Below are positions 34,393 through 47,482 of a DNA stretch of 64,000 nucleotides, piece after piece. The notes under the pieces were generated by a model. It was not told where the DNA came from. It worked only from the letters and a program-made list of their open reading frames with translations, and searched no databases. A program made the translations under genes and the position numbers. How positions within the stretch are numbered: position 1 is the first letter of the stretch; every line of letters begins with the position of its first letter. The stretch covers positions 1,488,001-1,552,000 of the forward strand of contig KV748205.1 in the NCBI GenBank assembly GCA_001692895.1. The letters run 5' to 3'. Origin of the DNA: Cenococcum geophilum 1.58 (taxonomy: Eukaryota; Ascomycota; Dothideomycetes; Gloniales; Gloniaceae).

Positions 34393-35329
34393 GGATGTAG
34401 CATGGTGGAGCCGTAGTTTGACTGGACTGGATCCTGTCGATTTGATTGGTTGGATGGAGTGGGTTTGAAGCCGTGGAGCTCTTGGGGCTCCAATTCTCTA
34501 ACCAATTCGGGCAGGTGTAATGTAAGGGTAAGCCAATTGGCGACTGAGGATAAGCTTTAATTTTATAATTGGGTATACGAACCATATAATCTGGTGTATA
34601 CAAGCGTCGTTCCTCTTGCCCCTGTCGTCGTTGTCGTTATTATCGTCGTCGTCGCTTTAATTAATTTTTCCTTACCATTTTTCTTACTGCCACCATAGAT
34701 TAATATTTGCCAACCCAATTACCTTCTATATCCGGCGATATAATCCTTCCGCCTAAGAGCTTTGACCTAAAAGCAGATGAGTTAAAAATAATTAATAAGT
34801 TTAAGCTTCTTAGAAGGTAATACGTCCGGTATAAGGCTCTTATACCTCCACCCGAGCTTATAAACGCCTTAAGACGATTTATTAAGAATGCAACAACCTA
34901 TTACTAATTGATCGCTTTAAGGAATATCTTGCTACTAACCGCGTACTTCTTGCCGAGAATTAACACTTTAACGTCTTGTAATACTAGCAGGATCGCTATA
35001 AGAGCCAGACAGATCTTGCTCGATTTGCGCTTAATATATTAGCCGTGCCTTCTATAAGTAATAAATACGAGCGACTCTTTAGTAGCTATAAGATCCTTCT
35101 TAGCGACCGGTATTCCTAACCACAAACAAGTATAATTAAGCAGTGTAAGAGATGGATGGATTGGATCTAGATCCAAATCCAAATCCATTAAATCCATTGG
35201 ATCTGGATCGAGATCCAAACTTTATCCATTCTTAATAGGTTGCCTAGGGCCTAGGCTTTAATTTTGCCGTATATTAAGCTAATTCTGGCGATTTTTGCCA
35301 CTTACGTTATATAACTATAGCTATTTGCT

Positions 35330-35745
35330 AAGCTCTACCGCAGCTGTCTACCGAGTTCTACCGTAACTATTCACTAAGTTCTACTGTCTACCGAGTTCCA
35401 CCATAACTGTCTATTAAGTTCCACCGCAACTGTCCACCGAGTTCTACCGTAACTGTCTACCGATTTCCACCGTAACTGTCTACTAAGTTCCACCGCAACT
35501 ATCTACTAAGTTCTACTGTCTACCGAGTTCCACCGTAACTGTCTACTAAGTTCCACTATCTACTGAGTTCCACTATAACTGTCTATTAAGTTCCACCGTA
35601 ACTGTCTACCGAGTTCTACCGCAACTGTCTACTGATTTCCACCGCAACTGTCCACTAAATTCCACCGCAACTGTCCACCAAGTTCCACCGTAACTGTCCA
35701 CTAAGTGCCACCGTAACTATCTACTAAGTTCTACTATAACCTACG
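35330..35745. repeat. 23 bp minisatellite in hAT element 2
   Basis: About 18 variable copies of a unit such as TTCCACCGTAACTGTCTACTAAG close to the left end of the element. Variants differ mainly by C/T changes, so the array pre-dates or has undergone RIP. Confidence 0.85.
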
Positions 35746-38237
35746 GACCCTAGCTTCTACTAACTAATTAGGATTTTCTATGCCCGGTATAAAAAATTGC
35801 TATTAGCTCGCTTACTACTAGCGCCTTAGCGGCACTCGCGAGGATTGCTTAAATTAATAACCTCCGCCTCTTAAACCTAATTAACTCTAGAGAAGTTAAC
35901 TTTATAGGCTTAAATAGAGTTATATTAAGTCTTAAATTAATAATCTTATTCTTATCCTAGGAGTAGAGATATAAAGTTACCTAGATTGTACTCTACTTAA
36001 GGTAGTTATAGCGTTTTATAACTATTTAGCTAAGATAGCTAAAGATACATTCTAGCTTATCGCTTATAGCTAGAATTAATAGGAAATTAATAGCTATTTA
36101 AGTAAGGTACGGGTACTATTCGCAGCCGATAGTTTTCTACCACTTAATTAGGGTCTTATAATCTTTAACTTAATTCTACGTATAATAGCAATTATATTTA
36201 TCCTACACGGCAGCAAAATAATATTAATAGCCGCTCTTTTAAAGACCTTTTATCCTATAGGCCTCTATAATATTAAGCTTACGCCTAAGCTTCTTCTTCT
36301 CTAGGGATAGAGTTTCTAAGATAGGCTATTGCTTATAGTCTATAAGCTATAGATATTTAACTAATTTATAGGTAGATATAATCTAAGTCTTTTTATGCTC
36401 CTACTAAGCTTTTATATACTGCTAATTATATCTAGGATAGAGGATAACTGCGGTAATATAGGCTGCTAACTTATTAATCTTTGCATAGTACTGTTAAGCC
36501 TTATTAAGTGCGAACTTAATTTATATAGTAAAATACTATTCTCCTTTAATTAATAAGGGCGGTGTGGATTTAAAGCGTTTATATACAGAGGTAAGTTCTT
36601 TAGTAATATATTTAATATCCTACTAAATATTAACTAGCCCGCATAACTTACTATTGCCTAGTTAGCCTTATAGGTCTATAGTTGTAACCTAGTATAGTTT
36701 AAGTAAATTTTTGTACTATATTAGAACCTCCTAATTATCTATAGTAAGTATATCTTTAAAGATTATATTTTAAGCATTATCCTAGTCTTTTGGCTAAGTA
36801 GATTCTGGCCTTTTTTTTAGTTATCTTATACGTTACTGCTCTAACTATATAAAGTCTTTAAATGGCGCGTAAAGCTAATTTAGTGTATAAAATTCCTTAT
36901 AAGTACTATTCTAGCGGGTAACGTTAGATTGGGAGAGGTCTTAGGTTATTATTATATCCTATTAGTCCTCTAGGAGGATACTCTAGAGATACGTCTTCTG
37001 GCCTAATAATTTATTAGCACTATTAACTAATTTATACTTTTAAAACTACTTACTTTTATACCACTAATGTTTTCTCTAAGGGCTTGTATATACCTATATA
37101 ATTAAGTTATAAGCTTTACTAACTAGTCCTCGCTTCCTCTATATCTATAACTACGCTTTTATATTCTTAGGTACTATATCCTTTACTTTAAATAAATCTA
37201 GGTTATAGCTGTATAAGAGGTAGTGGGTAATAATATTAATAATATAGCCTAAACAACGTAGCCGGCGCTTAATTAGATTAAAGTTAAACTCCTTTATAAT
37301 GGCCGTTATTGCTATATTATTATTAGCCGCGTTATTTAGCATAAAATATCTAATCTGCTTATTCTTAATGCCAAAGTCTTTAATTACGGTAATTACGCCT
37401 TTTATGATATTAACGCCAGTATATAAGCTAGTCTGCTCTAGAATAGTAAGAAGAGTTACTTAAGGCTCAAAATCTTTATTAAGAAAGTAGGTAATAACAC
37501 TATTAAGCAAAAGAAGGTTGCCTAATGTCTATAGGTTAAAAGATAAATAGATCTTACTAACTACGTATTATAGCTTTTTCTTTACTGCCGCCTTATAGTA
37601 AGTATAGCCCTTAATAATCTAAGATCTAACTAACTATCTACTAGGCATATATTCTGCTGCTTAAGGCGATAGATATTTAATAAACTTGCGAAAGACTGGC
37701 CTATTAACTTGTTTAAAAAATACGTTATTATAGATAATCTATTAAAGAAGAAGTCGCCTAAACGTTTTCTTATTAAACGTACGCGCTAACTTATTAAGAA
37801 CCTACTGCTCCTGGGGATTATTTATATTAAGACCTTTAAGTATAGAGATTAACTTTAACGCGTACGGCACCTCCTTACCCTTTTTATTAAATATATAACT
37901 ATAAACTACTTAAATATGCTTTATAATATTAGAGCTTCCTTTATAGGTGTTCTAGGAGTAGGCCTTAATACTATACTTATAATAACACTCCTTATAGAGC
38001 TACTACCGGTTATTAGTCTTATGGTTCTCTATTAGTACGCCTAGCCGCTAAATTAGGGAGGAGAGCTTATTATTACCTTTAGAGATTAGGATAATATAGC
38101 TAGGTAATCTGTTCTAGTTGACCTAGGACTAATTAAACTAACTTTTATTTTTAGGAGGAGCCTCGCTAGCACGCGCTTTAGTAGACTAATTAGCGCTAAA
38201 TATATTAGACGTTAGAGCTATTATAAGAATTAAGATC

Positions 38238-38430
38238 TGTCACGGGACGGGGGTAGTGGCTATAAGACGTATGTATTCGAGGAGTCTACAAGACGTTGCG
38301 CGATCGATCGTAAGGGTCGAGGGCGTAAGGAGGTGATATACCTACGCGTAGCTGACATAAGCTGTACGCGAGGTGTACGCGAGAGCACGGGGCTCTCCTA
38401 TAGAGGCCCCTGCGGTGGGGTTCCGTAACA
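38238..38430 (-). repeat. 3' LTR of the inner gypsy element
   Basis: Starts TGTCACGGGACGGGGG and ends GGTTCCGTAACA; 193 bp. Nearly identical to the LTR at 43519-43711. Unusually GC- and CpG-rich (GCGCGATCGATCG, ACGCGTAGC) compared with the internal region. Confidence 0.92.
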
Positions 38431-38594
38431 CTACCCCCCCATCTATAGAGGCGGAGCTCCGGCGACGCTGTGGTTACTATATATATATAAAAGGGACACT
38501 TAGGATATAGAAAAGAAGAAAGGGGGGTATTGCTAAAGGTTTAAAATAACGTTATATAATAAGGCTTAGCATCTAAAAATCCGACTAATTAGAT

Positions 38595-38617
38595 AACTTT
38601 AACCGCCGGTTAAAGTT
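38595..38617. repeat. 23 bp palindrome in inner gypsy 3' region
   Basis: Same palindrome as at 1869-1891 (arms AACTTTAACCG / CGGTTAAAGTT), again between chromodomain and 3' LTR. The flanking CTAATTAG is shared too. Confidence 0.7.
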
Positions 38618-41600
38618 CCTAGATATCTTAACGATATTCCGGTTACGTAATTATACTTTACCGCAATCTAACGGCAATTTAACGGCAATTTGCCCCTATA
38701 TAGTAATGTACAACGGTTTAACTCTATAAGGGCTCCTATAGAGGATTAAGTATAAAATCTCTACTTAGGCCCGGTTTCTATGGGTTCGCGTAGTAAAAGT
38801 CGCTAATTAAATCCTTTACATTTTTAAAGTCTTCCTATAGTTGCTATTCTGGCTAATCTATATTAAATCCTGTGTATATAGCTCTGTAGTAGAGCTATTA
38901 TCCTCTGCCTTTACTAAAGTATTTAGAGTTAATAATTTATTTAATAGTCCACTCCTTATAGTTCTTATCTTTATTCTCATCTTAAATTAGTACTAGTAGG
39001 GGTTTAGGCTATATCTACCCTAGTAAGGGGTTAGGCTGGTAAAGGTATAGTAGCTATAGGTAAAATATAGGCTATATCCTATAGGTGGCTAGGGTAGGTA
39101 GGAGCTTTAGCTTATATGCGGCTCCCCTATTAATAACTCATTTAATTAGGTAAGGGCTAAGGTTCTTATAATTAAGTGACTTTATAGGCCTCTGTGTAGA
39201 GATATTGCGTATATCTAGCTATACCTAGTTACTAACACGCATCTCCGATGGTGGCGTTCTATAACGGTTGGCGAAGTAGGCCTACTTTGCTTAAGCCTAG
39301 GCCATTTCTCCCTTATAGTAGTCGAGTAGATTTTTTATGCGGTCTATATACTAGTTAGTAAGTAGCATCTTAAGGCGTTTTTTATATAGTAGTTTCTTAT
39401 TAATAGGTTCTAGTGGTTTTATGCCAGATTAGGGGTAATATCCCTTATTCGCGAAGAATGGGGTAAGTCCTATAGTAGTTAAGACGTAGTTATTCGCTGC
39501 GAATTTACCTAGTAGGAGGTAATCTACCTAGTTATCTTAACTATAGGCAACTACCTATTATAGGTACGCTTTTATGCTAGTATTAGCGTTTTCTGGTTAC
39601 CTAGTAGTTTTATAGTAAAAGGATATAGATATCTTAACGGAGATGCTAAGGCGTTGGTAGATTTGTCTCTATATATTAGAGCTAAACTATATGCCTTAGT
39701 TGGACGTAATTAAGTCAGGTAACCTATGTAATCGGTAAATTTCGCGAAAAAAGGCGTTAGTAACGTCGCTAACGGCTACGCCTTTAGTTGGGACGTAGTA
39801 GCGCTCTTTTATAAGTCGGTATATTATTATAAGGATGTTCTTATAGGTACGGCCATATCGCTTATAGGGTAGTAGGTTAACAACGAAATCTATAGCGATA
39901 TCTACCTATCGTCGTATAGGTACTGGTAGAGGGTATAGTAGTCCTTAGTACTTTGTATTAAAGGCCTTAGCGCGCTTATAACTGTGGCAGGCACCTATAA
40001 AGCGTTTAACTAAGTCTATTATTTTAGGCCAGAAGTAGTATCGGCTAAGAAGCTTATAGGTTTCTTTTTTACTTAGGTAGCCGCTTAATTAGAGGTCGTG
40101 GGCTATTTAGATTAGTTGCCGTTATAGATTTTCTAAGTTAGGGATAAATAGACGGCCTTTATAATAGAGCCTGTTCTCTTTTACTTTTAAGGCTGCTATA
40201 TTAATCTAGCCTAAGCTTTGGAGTTTAGTTAGCAGCGTATAGGCGCTAGCGGTCTTTGCGGTAATAAGTTAATATAGTAATAGATTAATAGAGGTGTTAT
40301 ATGCCGTAGTAATAAGCTCGTTAATTTTAGGAGGTAATTTTAGTTCTGTAGTGTGGAGCTAAGGTATAGTTAGCTTTATTGTAGGTAGCATACCTAGGGC
40401 CAAATTCCGTACTTTTAGGATTGTCTATTATTAGAACTAATTATAGGGGTTATCTTTAGACTAAGGAAGGTCTTATAAGCGGCGTGTTAGGCTATTAGGC
40501 TTAGTACCTTATACTCCTAGCCTATATATAATTTTAAAGTTAAAACTAGAGAGGAACTCGTTCTAGCGTACTTAGCGTTGGTTTAGCTATTTCGTAGTTA
40601 TAAAGTACTTAAGGTTGTAATAATCCGTAAGGACTTTAGTTAGCTAGTTAGGTTCTGCTAAGGAGAGTTCTAGTTAGAATTTCTTAAACGCTTATATAAT
40701 CGCGAGAAGTTCCTTATTATAGATCTTATAGTTATATTTTTATAGTATAAGCTTAAACGAATAGAATATAACTAGGTAGAGGAAACTATTATTACCTATT
40801 TAGGAGAGGACGCCTGCGTTAACGTAGTCTAAGGAGTTAGTCTTAAAATAGAGTTATTATCCTAGTATAAAGTGAGCTAGGATAGGTGCTTTAGTAAAAG
40901 CATCTTTAAGGTCTTAGAACGCCTTCTTATATTTAGGCGTCTAGATAAAACGTAGGTATATTTTTCTTCCTTTCGCAGAAAGGCCCTTCGTTCGCATTAT
41001 TGCTATAAGTAGTGCTATAATACCCAAGAAGTTATATATAAATTTTTAATAGAAGTTAGCAAAACTAAGGAAAGCTTATACGTCTTTAATACAGTTAAGG
41101 GGCATTGTTTTCTAGAAGGTTAACTATACCTATCCTATTACTATAGAGGACGTAGTCCTATTCTTTATTAAGCTTATATAGTTATAATTGGGAGGCTGCA
41201 GTAACGGTCTAGCCTTTCCTATGTGCTATGCGGTAGAAGGCCGCGGCACTTACGTAGTAGCAGTTAGTTATAGGTAGGGTAATAAGGGGTTCCTTAGGTT
41301 AGTATCCTAGGGAGTAAATAGAGGCGGCTAGGCTATATCCTAGGCAGGTCTCTCTACAGTATTTAAAGTTAAAGGTTACTTCTCTCTTTTTCTAGTTAAT
41401 GGCGGGGNTGTNTTATTNNAGCTAGTTTATTCTAAGNATAATAGGGNAGTTAGTAAGTNGTATAATATAGGCCTAGAGTTCTTCCTAGTGCCCATTTATA
41501 TCTAGGTAGAGTTATACTATATAGGTAATCTTCTATACGGTATAACTACCGTTAGTAAGTTATAGGGCGCAGGCTTTAGTAAGGGGTAAGGTAGGTAGAT

Positions 41601-43518
41601 TATAAATATACACGAATTAGGTATCTATAAATTTATTAGTAGCTCTATAATTAATTATAGAACGGNTTTTATATTATTTTTTAGCAGTAGTTCCTATTAC
41701 GGGTAAAACTATCTATTTCCGTCTATTTATCTTTACTAAGTTATTTATTAAGCAGGCCGATATATAGATCCCCTTATTATTAAGGCGTCCTAACCTGCGA
41801 CTTAGGGCTAGGACTTAGCGTTTTCCGTTTCCGTATTTAACTCTACCGCTATTACTACGTCTTTATTTTATATAGTAGTGGTATATAGTAACATATTTAG
41901 TATTTAAGGTACTTGGTTAGGTATTAGGCGGCGGCTACTAAACCTAGCTATTAGGCAGTTTAGGCTATAGCTATAATAGCCTTTTTAATAACATTTATAG
42001 CAACACTTTAGCTTCTAAAGTAGCTTGCGTTCTTTATCTAGTAGCTTTTACAGAAAGATTAGTATAGAAAGGTTAATATTAGGACCAGTAGTATTACTTA
42101 GGGTAGTAGGCGTTGGTAGTTTAGTAGGTCCGGAGGGCTTCTATAGGGAGGTTTTCGGGTAAGGGTTTATAGTAGCAATCTAATTTAGTTATCGTTTAAT
42201 CTTCTATATAGCTGCTACTATATTATAAACATTATTGTAGTTATAGCTGGCGGCTGCATAACTAAGGTAATAAATAACTTTTTTAAGGAGATTTTCCTGG
42301 TCTTTAGTATCGTCTTAGGTAAGAGCTCCAGTATATTCCTGGAATTTAACATAGAACTTATTAAATAATTTAGTAGGGCTTATCTTTAGGGCATATAGTT
42401 TAGCTTGGTTAGTGGCCAGTAGGTTATAGTCGCGGTATATTAGGTTAAGATTATTAAGGACTTCTTAGTAGGACTGCTACTTTTAGGGGCTATTAGTCTC
42501 CTATTGGGCGAAGAGTCTATTAAATAGTATACCCTTTATTCGCCTAATAATATAGCCAATCTTAGTATCTTCCGTAGGAAAAAGGTAGGCGCTTTAAGTT
42601 AGTTTTTTATGGATTTACATCTTCTAATAGCTATATTCTTTGCGGTCTTTCTAGAAAACTAGGGGATTAGGGTAACGTATATTAGACCCTACGGTAGCAG
42701 CTTAGGTTTAGTTGTTATAGCTTTTATTATTGCTTTAGTAAGGGTTCCTGTTAGGTAAGGCTATTTAGCGCTAACCCTCTATTAAGCGTTAAGTAGGTAA
42801 AGTTGCTAGGGGTATAGAGACTTAAGTGGCGTTATATGCAGTAGAGAGGTGTCTAGCGTTATTATAAATGTGCTTATTAAGCTAAGATTATAGGTATTTA
42901 ATTATGCCTTCTCTTTTAGTAACTGTAGTAATAAGTACAATATTAGCCTTCTTTAACTATTAGATATCGCGTTTAGACACGTAAAGGTTATCTTTAGTTT
43001 CTTAACGCGTGTTATTAGCGAGCGCCTTATAAGCTTGTAGGTCTTGGATAATATTACAATCTTAGGTAGTACGTATCTCGGCTTATATAAGCTTTAGGTG
43101 GTAGTTCTATAAAAGGCGGTAATATTTATTAGGTTCTCGTACTACCATTTTTATAAATATCTCGGCGTCTTATATTTTAATTTTAATAGGTAGTAGCCCT
43201 TCCACTTACTTGTCCGTAGTTGTGTAGTTAATAAAAGATAAGACATTATTAGTGTCTATCTCCTTAGGGGTTAAGGCTAGGGCTAATAAATTAAATTCTC
43301 CTGGGATTAATTAGCATTGTAGGTTAAGTATAGGTATTAGATTGTTCTTTAGGTTTAATATAGTGGCTAGTAAGAAATATTATCTTACTATTATAGGTTC
43401 CTTAAAAGTATAAAGTAAGGTAACTCGTAGGCACGCTGCTTTTAGCAGCGCCTATAGTATTACAAAGACGTAGAATTAGTTGTAGGCTGGGTGTCGGTAG
43501 TAAAAAGGCGTAACGTAA

Positions 43519-43711
43519 TGTCATGGGACGGGGGCAGTGGCTATAAGACGTATGTATTTAAGGAGTCTACAAGACGTTGCGCGATCGATCGTAAGGGTTG
43601 AGGGCGTAAGGAGGTAATATACCTACGCGTAGCTGACATAAGCTGTACGCGAGGTGTACGCGAGAGCACGGGGCTCTCCTATGGAGGCCCCTGCGGTGGG
43701 GTTCCGTAACA
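43519..43711 (-). repeat. 5' LTR of the inner gypsy element
   Basis: 193 bp, starts TGTCATGGGACGGGGG and ends GTTCCGTAACA. The few visible differences from the left LTR are C/T or A/G, for example CACGGG against CATGGG and TTCGAG against TTTAAG. Confidence 0.92.
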
Positions 43712-44669
43712 AGATCTTAAGTATATTAGGATTAGGCGTTAGCGTTATTTAAATTATAGTAGATTAATTGGGCTTAGTTATATTAGAGACTTAATCTTCT
43801 AGCCTTACTACTATATCTAATAAGTTAGGAGACTAGGTGGTACGGTGGTAAGGCTACTAGGTAGGGCTATCTTGTAGCTAGAGGTATAGAGGTACGTTTA
43901 AGGGAGGTAGTGGTGGTAAAGGTAGTAAAGGTGGTTTGGTAACAGCCTTCTTCTTTCTTAGCTTTAGAGGCATAGTTAATAGTAATAATAAGAATAAGAG
44001 GTAAGAGACTTTATTATTTTTACTGCTTTCTTATTAGCTTACCCCTTTTACGCCATCTAATGGTTAGTATAGTAATTAATGCATTACGGCGTTGCCTTAA
44101 TAACGCCATAAATGGATAACTATTGGATCTAGATCCATATCCACGCCACCAATGGATTAGGCGTGGATCAGTGGATTAATGGATCCCGATCCAATCTCGA
44201 TCCATCCATCTCTTACACTGTAATTAAGGCAAATGAGATTCTTTAGTACTTACATGGGTCACCGCTAAAAGGTATATTTAATAATAAGGAAGTAAATACG
44301 TTAGTGGGAGAGCCTTGCAAAAGGGTGCCGCTTAAGAAAGCAGTAAAGGCCCAACTTGCTGCTGCCGTTGCCGTGGAGGCAGCTGCTTAGGTAGAGGACG
44401 ACGTAGATAATAAGGAGGAAGAGAAGCTAGACGAGCAATATGCGATTAACTACGAGAATAAGGTTATTGGTAAGGTATAATATAGGTAGCTTTTGGTGAG
44501 TTATTCTATATCTACCCTTCCTTTTACAACACCACGCTAACGCCAAGCCTTTCTATATTTAGTATATAAATGCACTGGAGCTCCTGGAGTCAACAATTTA
44601 CTAGCTGGGTGGAGTGGATTTGAGCTCAGATCCACTCCACTCCACCCCAAAAAGATCACTGTGATGTAG

Positions 44670-45599
44670 TGGTTATATTCTATGAAGAATAGAGTGAACA
44701 CTAGGCCTCCTGGGAGATACGCTAGTGAAAATGAGATTGAGCATGAATGGCACTTGTAGATGCTGGGCTGCTTAGGTACAAGATATCATGCCTAGAACTT
44801 GGAATATCTCCCGCTGGTCTCTCTGGCCAGTTTACGACACGCGGTGATGGTGAAGGAGAGCGCTAGTGTGCTCTTGCATGCCTCAGGCTGTTGACTGGTT
44901 TATGTGGGCCAATATTTCGCAACCAACCTAGGTGAATATTATTGGCTTTCCCCAAACCCGCACCGCGAGGGAAGACAAGAACTTTCCTTGTGCAGAATTC
45001 TTGGTCAATTTCTCTGATACAGTAACTGTTAAGTCTTACTATTCAGCACATACATAAATAGAAAGAATTCACTAGCATATCAGGAAGAAAATCTTGGCCA
45101 GGTCGTTCTACCATTAATCGTCAAAACGCTCTAGAAAAAACTCCACGTCTGTATGATCTCGCCCTCGCCACAAATCCATTAACCACATCGAAAATAGGAA
45201 GAATTCCCTGCAACGGAGGTACAGTCTGACGCCTTGTTTCCTAAGATACCAAGACAAAGGAAGTCAAAGTAGATCGAAGCAACGTCCATCTACCAAAAGA
45301 GCTCTTAAAAGAACTGCAAGGAGAGCAAGCCCGTAAGAAATTAGCAAGGCTGTCATTCCAAAGGGCGGACTCAAAACTTTGCAATCTTTAAGAATAAAAT
45401 AACAGACCCACTAGGTCGACGTAGCCTACATTTGGAAGGAGGCTCAAATGCATTCGTGCTCAAGTTGGTATAAAGCAATCAGCGAACGTTGAGACATTCT
45501 TGACTACCTGTCTAGCTCGAAAGGGCAACATCCATGTGTAGAGCATTGTAGATAGCTGTGAAGAAAAAAAAGCAAAGGCTCTTGTGATAGGAAGCCAGT
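44670..45599. other. Intergenic, no gene recognised
   Basis: Normal composition resumes right after the presumed hAT target duplication. It contains the 3' flank of the zinc-finger-like gene. No frame above 60 codons with recognisable features. Confidence 0.5.
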
Positions 45600-47482
45600 C
45601 TAGCAATTGTGAGCTCTCCGAAAAGGATTAAGCCGTTTGCCTTTGCAAAAGTCTAGCCCACTTTTGCAGCTCATGGGGCTGGAGTTAAAATTAAAAGTTC
45701 GGAGCTGTGAACTCTCGCCGCTGCGTGCAGCCAAGAGGTGAAGGTGTGAATATGGGTCATTGCCGGGCCTTGGAGTTTGGGACGGTGATATGGTTTCAGA
45801 TCTACTACTATCCATCATCTCCGAGAAGAAAGCAGTCATGCTACTGCGAGCACTCGCAGTTTCGTAGCCAGAATCCCTGTTGAAGAGTCGTGGGCGCAAA
45901 TCGCGACTTGTACTAGAGCTAGCTTCACGAAGAATAGGACTAGACTGGGGGTTGGGTCGAATAGGCTCGTCGATAATAGAGCTTGTTGCAGATTCCGCCC
46001 AAGGGTTTGTTGAAGAAAAGCTAGTTCTATGTGTCAATTCCGGGGACCGCGGTACTGTTTGAAGTGGAATCGTAGTAGTTGGAATGGCGGTGGTTTGTGG
46101 CAATCGGAAATCCAAGAAAGGCGTAGTTAGGAATGTTGGATCATCAGTGTTTGAAAAGATTTGAGAATAATACGTTTCATCATTCCATGCATCAATTAAA
46201 GGGTATGGATTGTTATCACGAGTGTAACAATCGCTGATCTCGGGTCCCTGATTATATGTGGAATGGAGTTCGTCACATAAGGAAGTTGAGTCCGTCCAGT
46301 TTGGCGGCTGATGCTGAAGAGGACTTGGATCCGTCCAGGATGGATCTGCATGTAACTCTAGAGGCGCTAGAGTACTCACAACAGGGTCGTTTGGTTCCTG
46401 TTCTTTCTCTTCGAACATCGGAGCAGAAGCCTCAACTAAGTGTCTGGGTACTAAGTAGTCATACCCTATTAAAATCGTTAGCTACTGGGTACTTAAGAAA
46501 GTGGTAAATTTGAAGTGCTAATTATGTACTCACAAGGACTCGGCACTAAGTCATCAGATTCTAGATTCCCCAAGCATCTACAAATTGCGTCCCAGTATTC
46601 ACGGCCAATGATAGAGGTTCCAGAGCCCGCCCGCAGAGCAAAAACTTCTTCTTGTTTGGACGTCAACCACTGTGGATATGCCGTAGACTCTGTAGTCAGA
46701 TGGCATAGATTTTCGGCCCCATGTCTCTCTATCTTCCATTCTATATCGGCGTCGGAAGAGCCAGTAAATTGCACCTGACATTTCGAACACCCTCGGTGTG
46801 CTCGTTTAAGGTGCTCGCTGTTTATTGGAAGCGTTGGTTAGCATCGTAAACTCTCAAGAGTGGGGCAGGGCGAGTAGGGCGAGTAGGACGAGTAGGACAC
46901 TTACACGACTCGACCAATGCTCTTAAACCCAGGTCGATGAGTACAGGGACCGTATACGTGGGTATATCGGTCCGGAAAGAGCTTCGCTAGAGGACAGCCG
47001 TATCCTTTTTCGCCAGTGGACCAATCAGGAGTGCTTGGGTTGCCCTTTGAGCGTTTTCCATCGCCATTGGATTCTTCCCAAGGAGAATCTTTCCTCTTTT
47101 GAGGAGGCTTGGAGTTGTTCCACGTACCTGAAGGAGACTCGTTGGGTACGTCGTTTCCAGCCTGTCTGGGTTGCTGACTCGAACCACTCTGCTCTCCCCC
47201 AGCAAGGGTCGTTTCGGCCAAACTAGAAAACTGAAGCTCGATTTTACTGATCGCTTCGGTGAGTTTGAGGATTTGATCCTGTTCAATCTTCTTTACGGTA
47301 GAGGTGAGGTGTGAAATTTGGTCTTCGATATTCTCCAACAGCTCGCGAAATGCCTTTGGCTTCCGGAACGGATTCCGGCTATTGCGATGCTTGGGCTTGC
47401 TCTCTTTGCCATTGGCATGAGCCTGAGCAGGTTTCTCTCCAGACTCGTTGTCTGTACGGTGCTTTGAATTCAAGGATACCAT
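45600..47482 (-). CDS. Fungal zinc-finger-like nuclear protein with coiled coil
   Basis: Three exons (minus): 47482-46905, 46817-46534, 46435-45600. Introns start GTAAGT and GTGAGT and end AACAG and CTTAG, and the joined frame is 565 residues. Residues 1-45 are basic and hydrophilic; 45-90 look like a coiled coil (LLENIEDQISHLTSTVKKIE). A degenerate C2H2-type domain follows: GCPLAKLFPDRY at 162-173, C180, then EHLKRAH (194-200) and CSKC at 203-206. This is a pattern common in ascomycete proteins that read CP-x-x-K-x-x-P-x-x-Y ... HL-x-R-x-H-x-x-x-C-x-x-C. The first intron falls inside the domain. The C-terminal half is low-complexity, rich in Ser, Thr and Pro. Probably nuclear, perhaps DNA- or RNA-binding; its targets are unknown. 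Confidence 0.75.

Larger units (their letters stand above)
38238..43711 (-). mobile_element. Complete Ty3/gypsy chromodomain retrotransposon (inner layer)
   Basis: It is bounded by two direct 193 bp LTRs (38238-38430 and 43519-43711) and an exact 5 bp target duplication AGATC (38233-38237 and 43712-43716), total 5474 bp. A polypyrimidine run (ACTACCCCCCCATC) beside the left LTR is the inverse of a polypurine tract, so the element reads leftward. The minus strand shows a chromodomain near 38780-38990 (EWTIK, SKGRG, EDFKNVKDLISDFYYANP, KPGPK), integrase upstream, then reverse transcriptase and gag towards the right. N bases occur at about 41408-41460 and 41666. All frames contain stops, yet the two LTRs differ at only a handful of sites. 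Confidence 0.9.
35141..44220 (-). mobile_element. hAT element 2 (middle layer), with degraded transposase
   Basis: The terminal inverted repeats are perfect over 19 bp: CAGTGTAAGAGATGGATGG at the left, its inverse at the right. The 8 bp target duplication TAATTAAG is exact (35133-35140 and 44221-44228). The minus strand encodes a hAT transposase relic: 37342-37151 reads NAANNNIAITAIIKEFNFN and RRLRCLGYIINIITH, the family's conserved D/N-N-A-x-N-N and RRLRCLGHIIN motifs. The N-terminal part lies at about 43730-44000, beyond the gypsy insertion. Subterminal clusters of GGATCTAGATCC-like palindromes occur at both ends. Without the gypsy element it would be about 3.6 kb, the size of an autonomous hAT. 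TAA and TAG interrupt all frames. Confidence 0.85.
34401..44661 (+). mobile_element. hAT element 1 (outer layer of a three-level nest)
   Basis: The plus strand at 34890-35140 reads a hAT dimerisation domain (DLARFALNILAVPSISNKYERLFSSYKILLSDRYS). It is cut by hAT element 2 and resumes at 44229 (KANEILQYLHGSPLKGIFNN...), ending in an acidic tail at about 44480. Removing element 2 and one TAATTAAG restores the frame. The ends are less certain: a 7-of-8 match (GGATGTAG at 34393-34400, TGATGTAG at 44662-44669) suggests the target duplication, with the right end reading CACTG. Without the insertion it would be about 1.2 kb, so it is an internally deleted, non-autonomous copy that kept only the transposase C-terminus. 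Confidence 0.65.
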
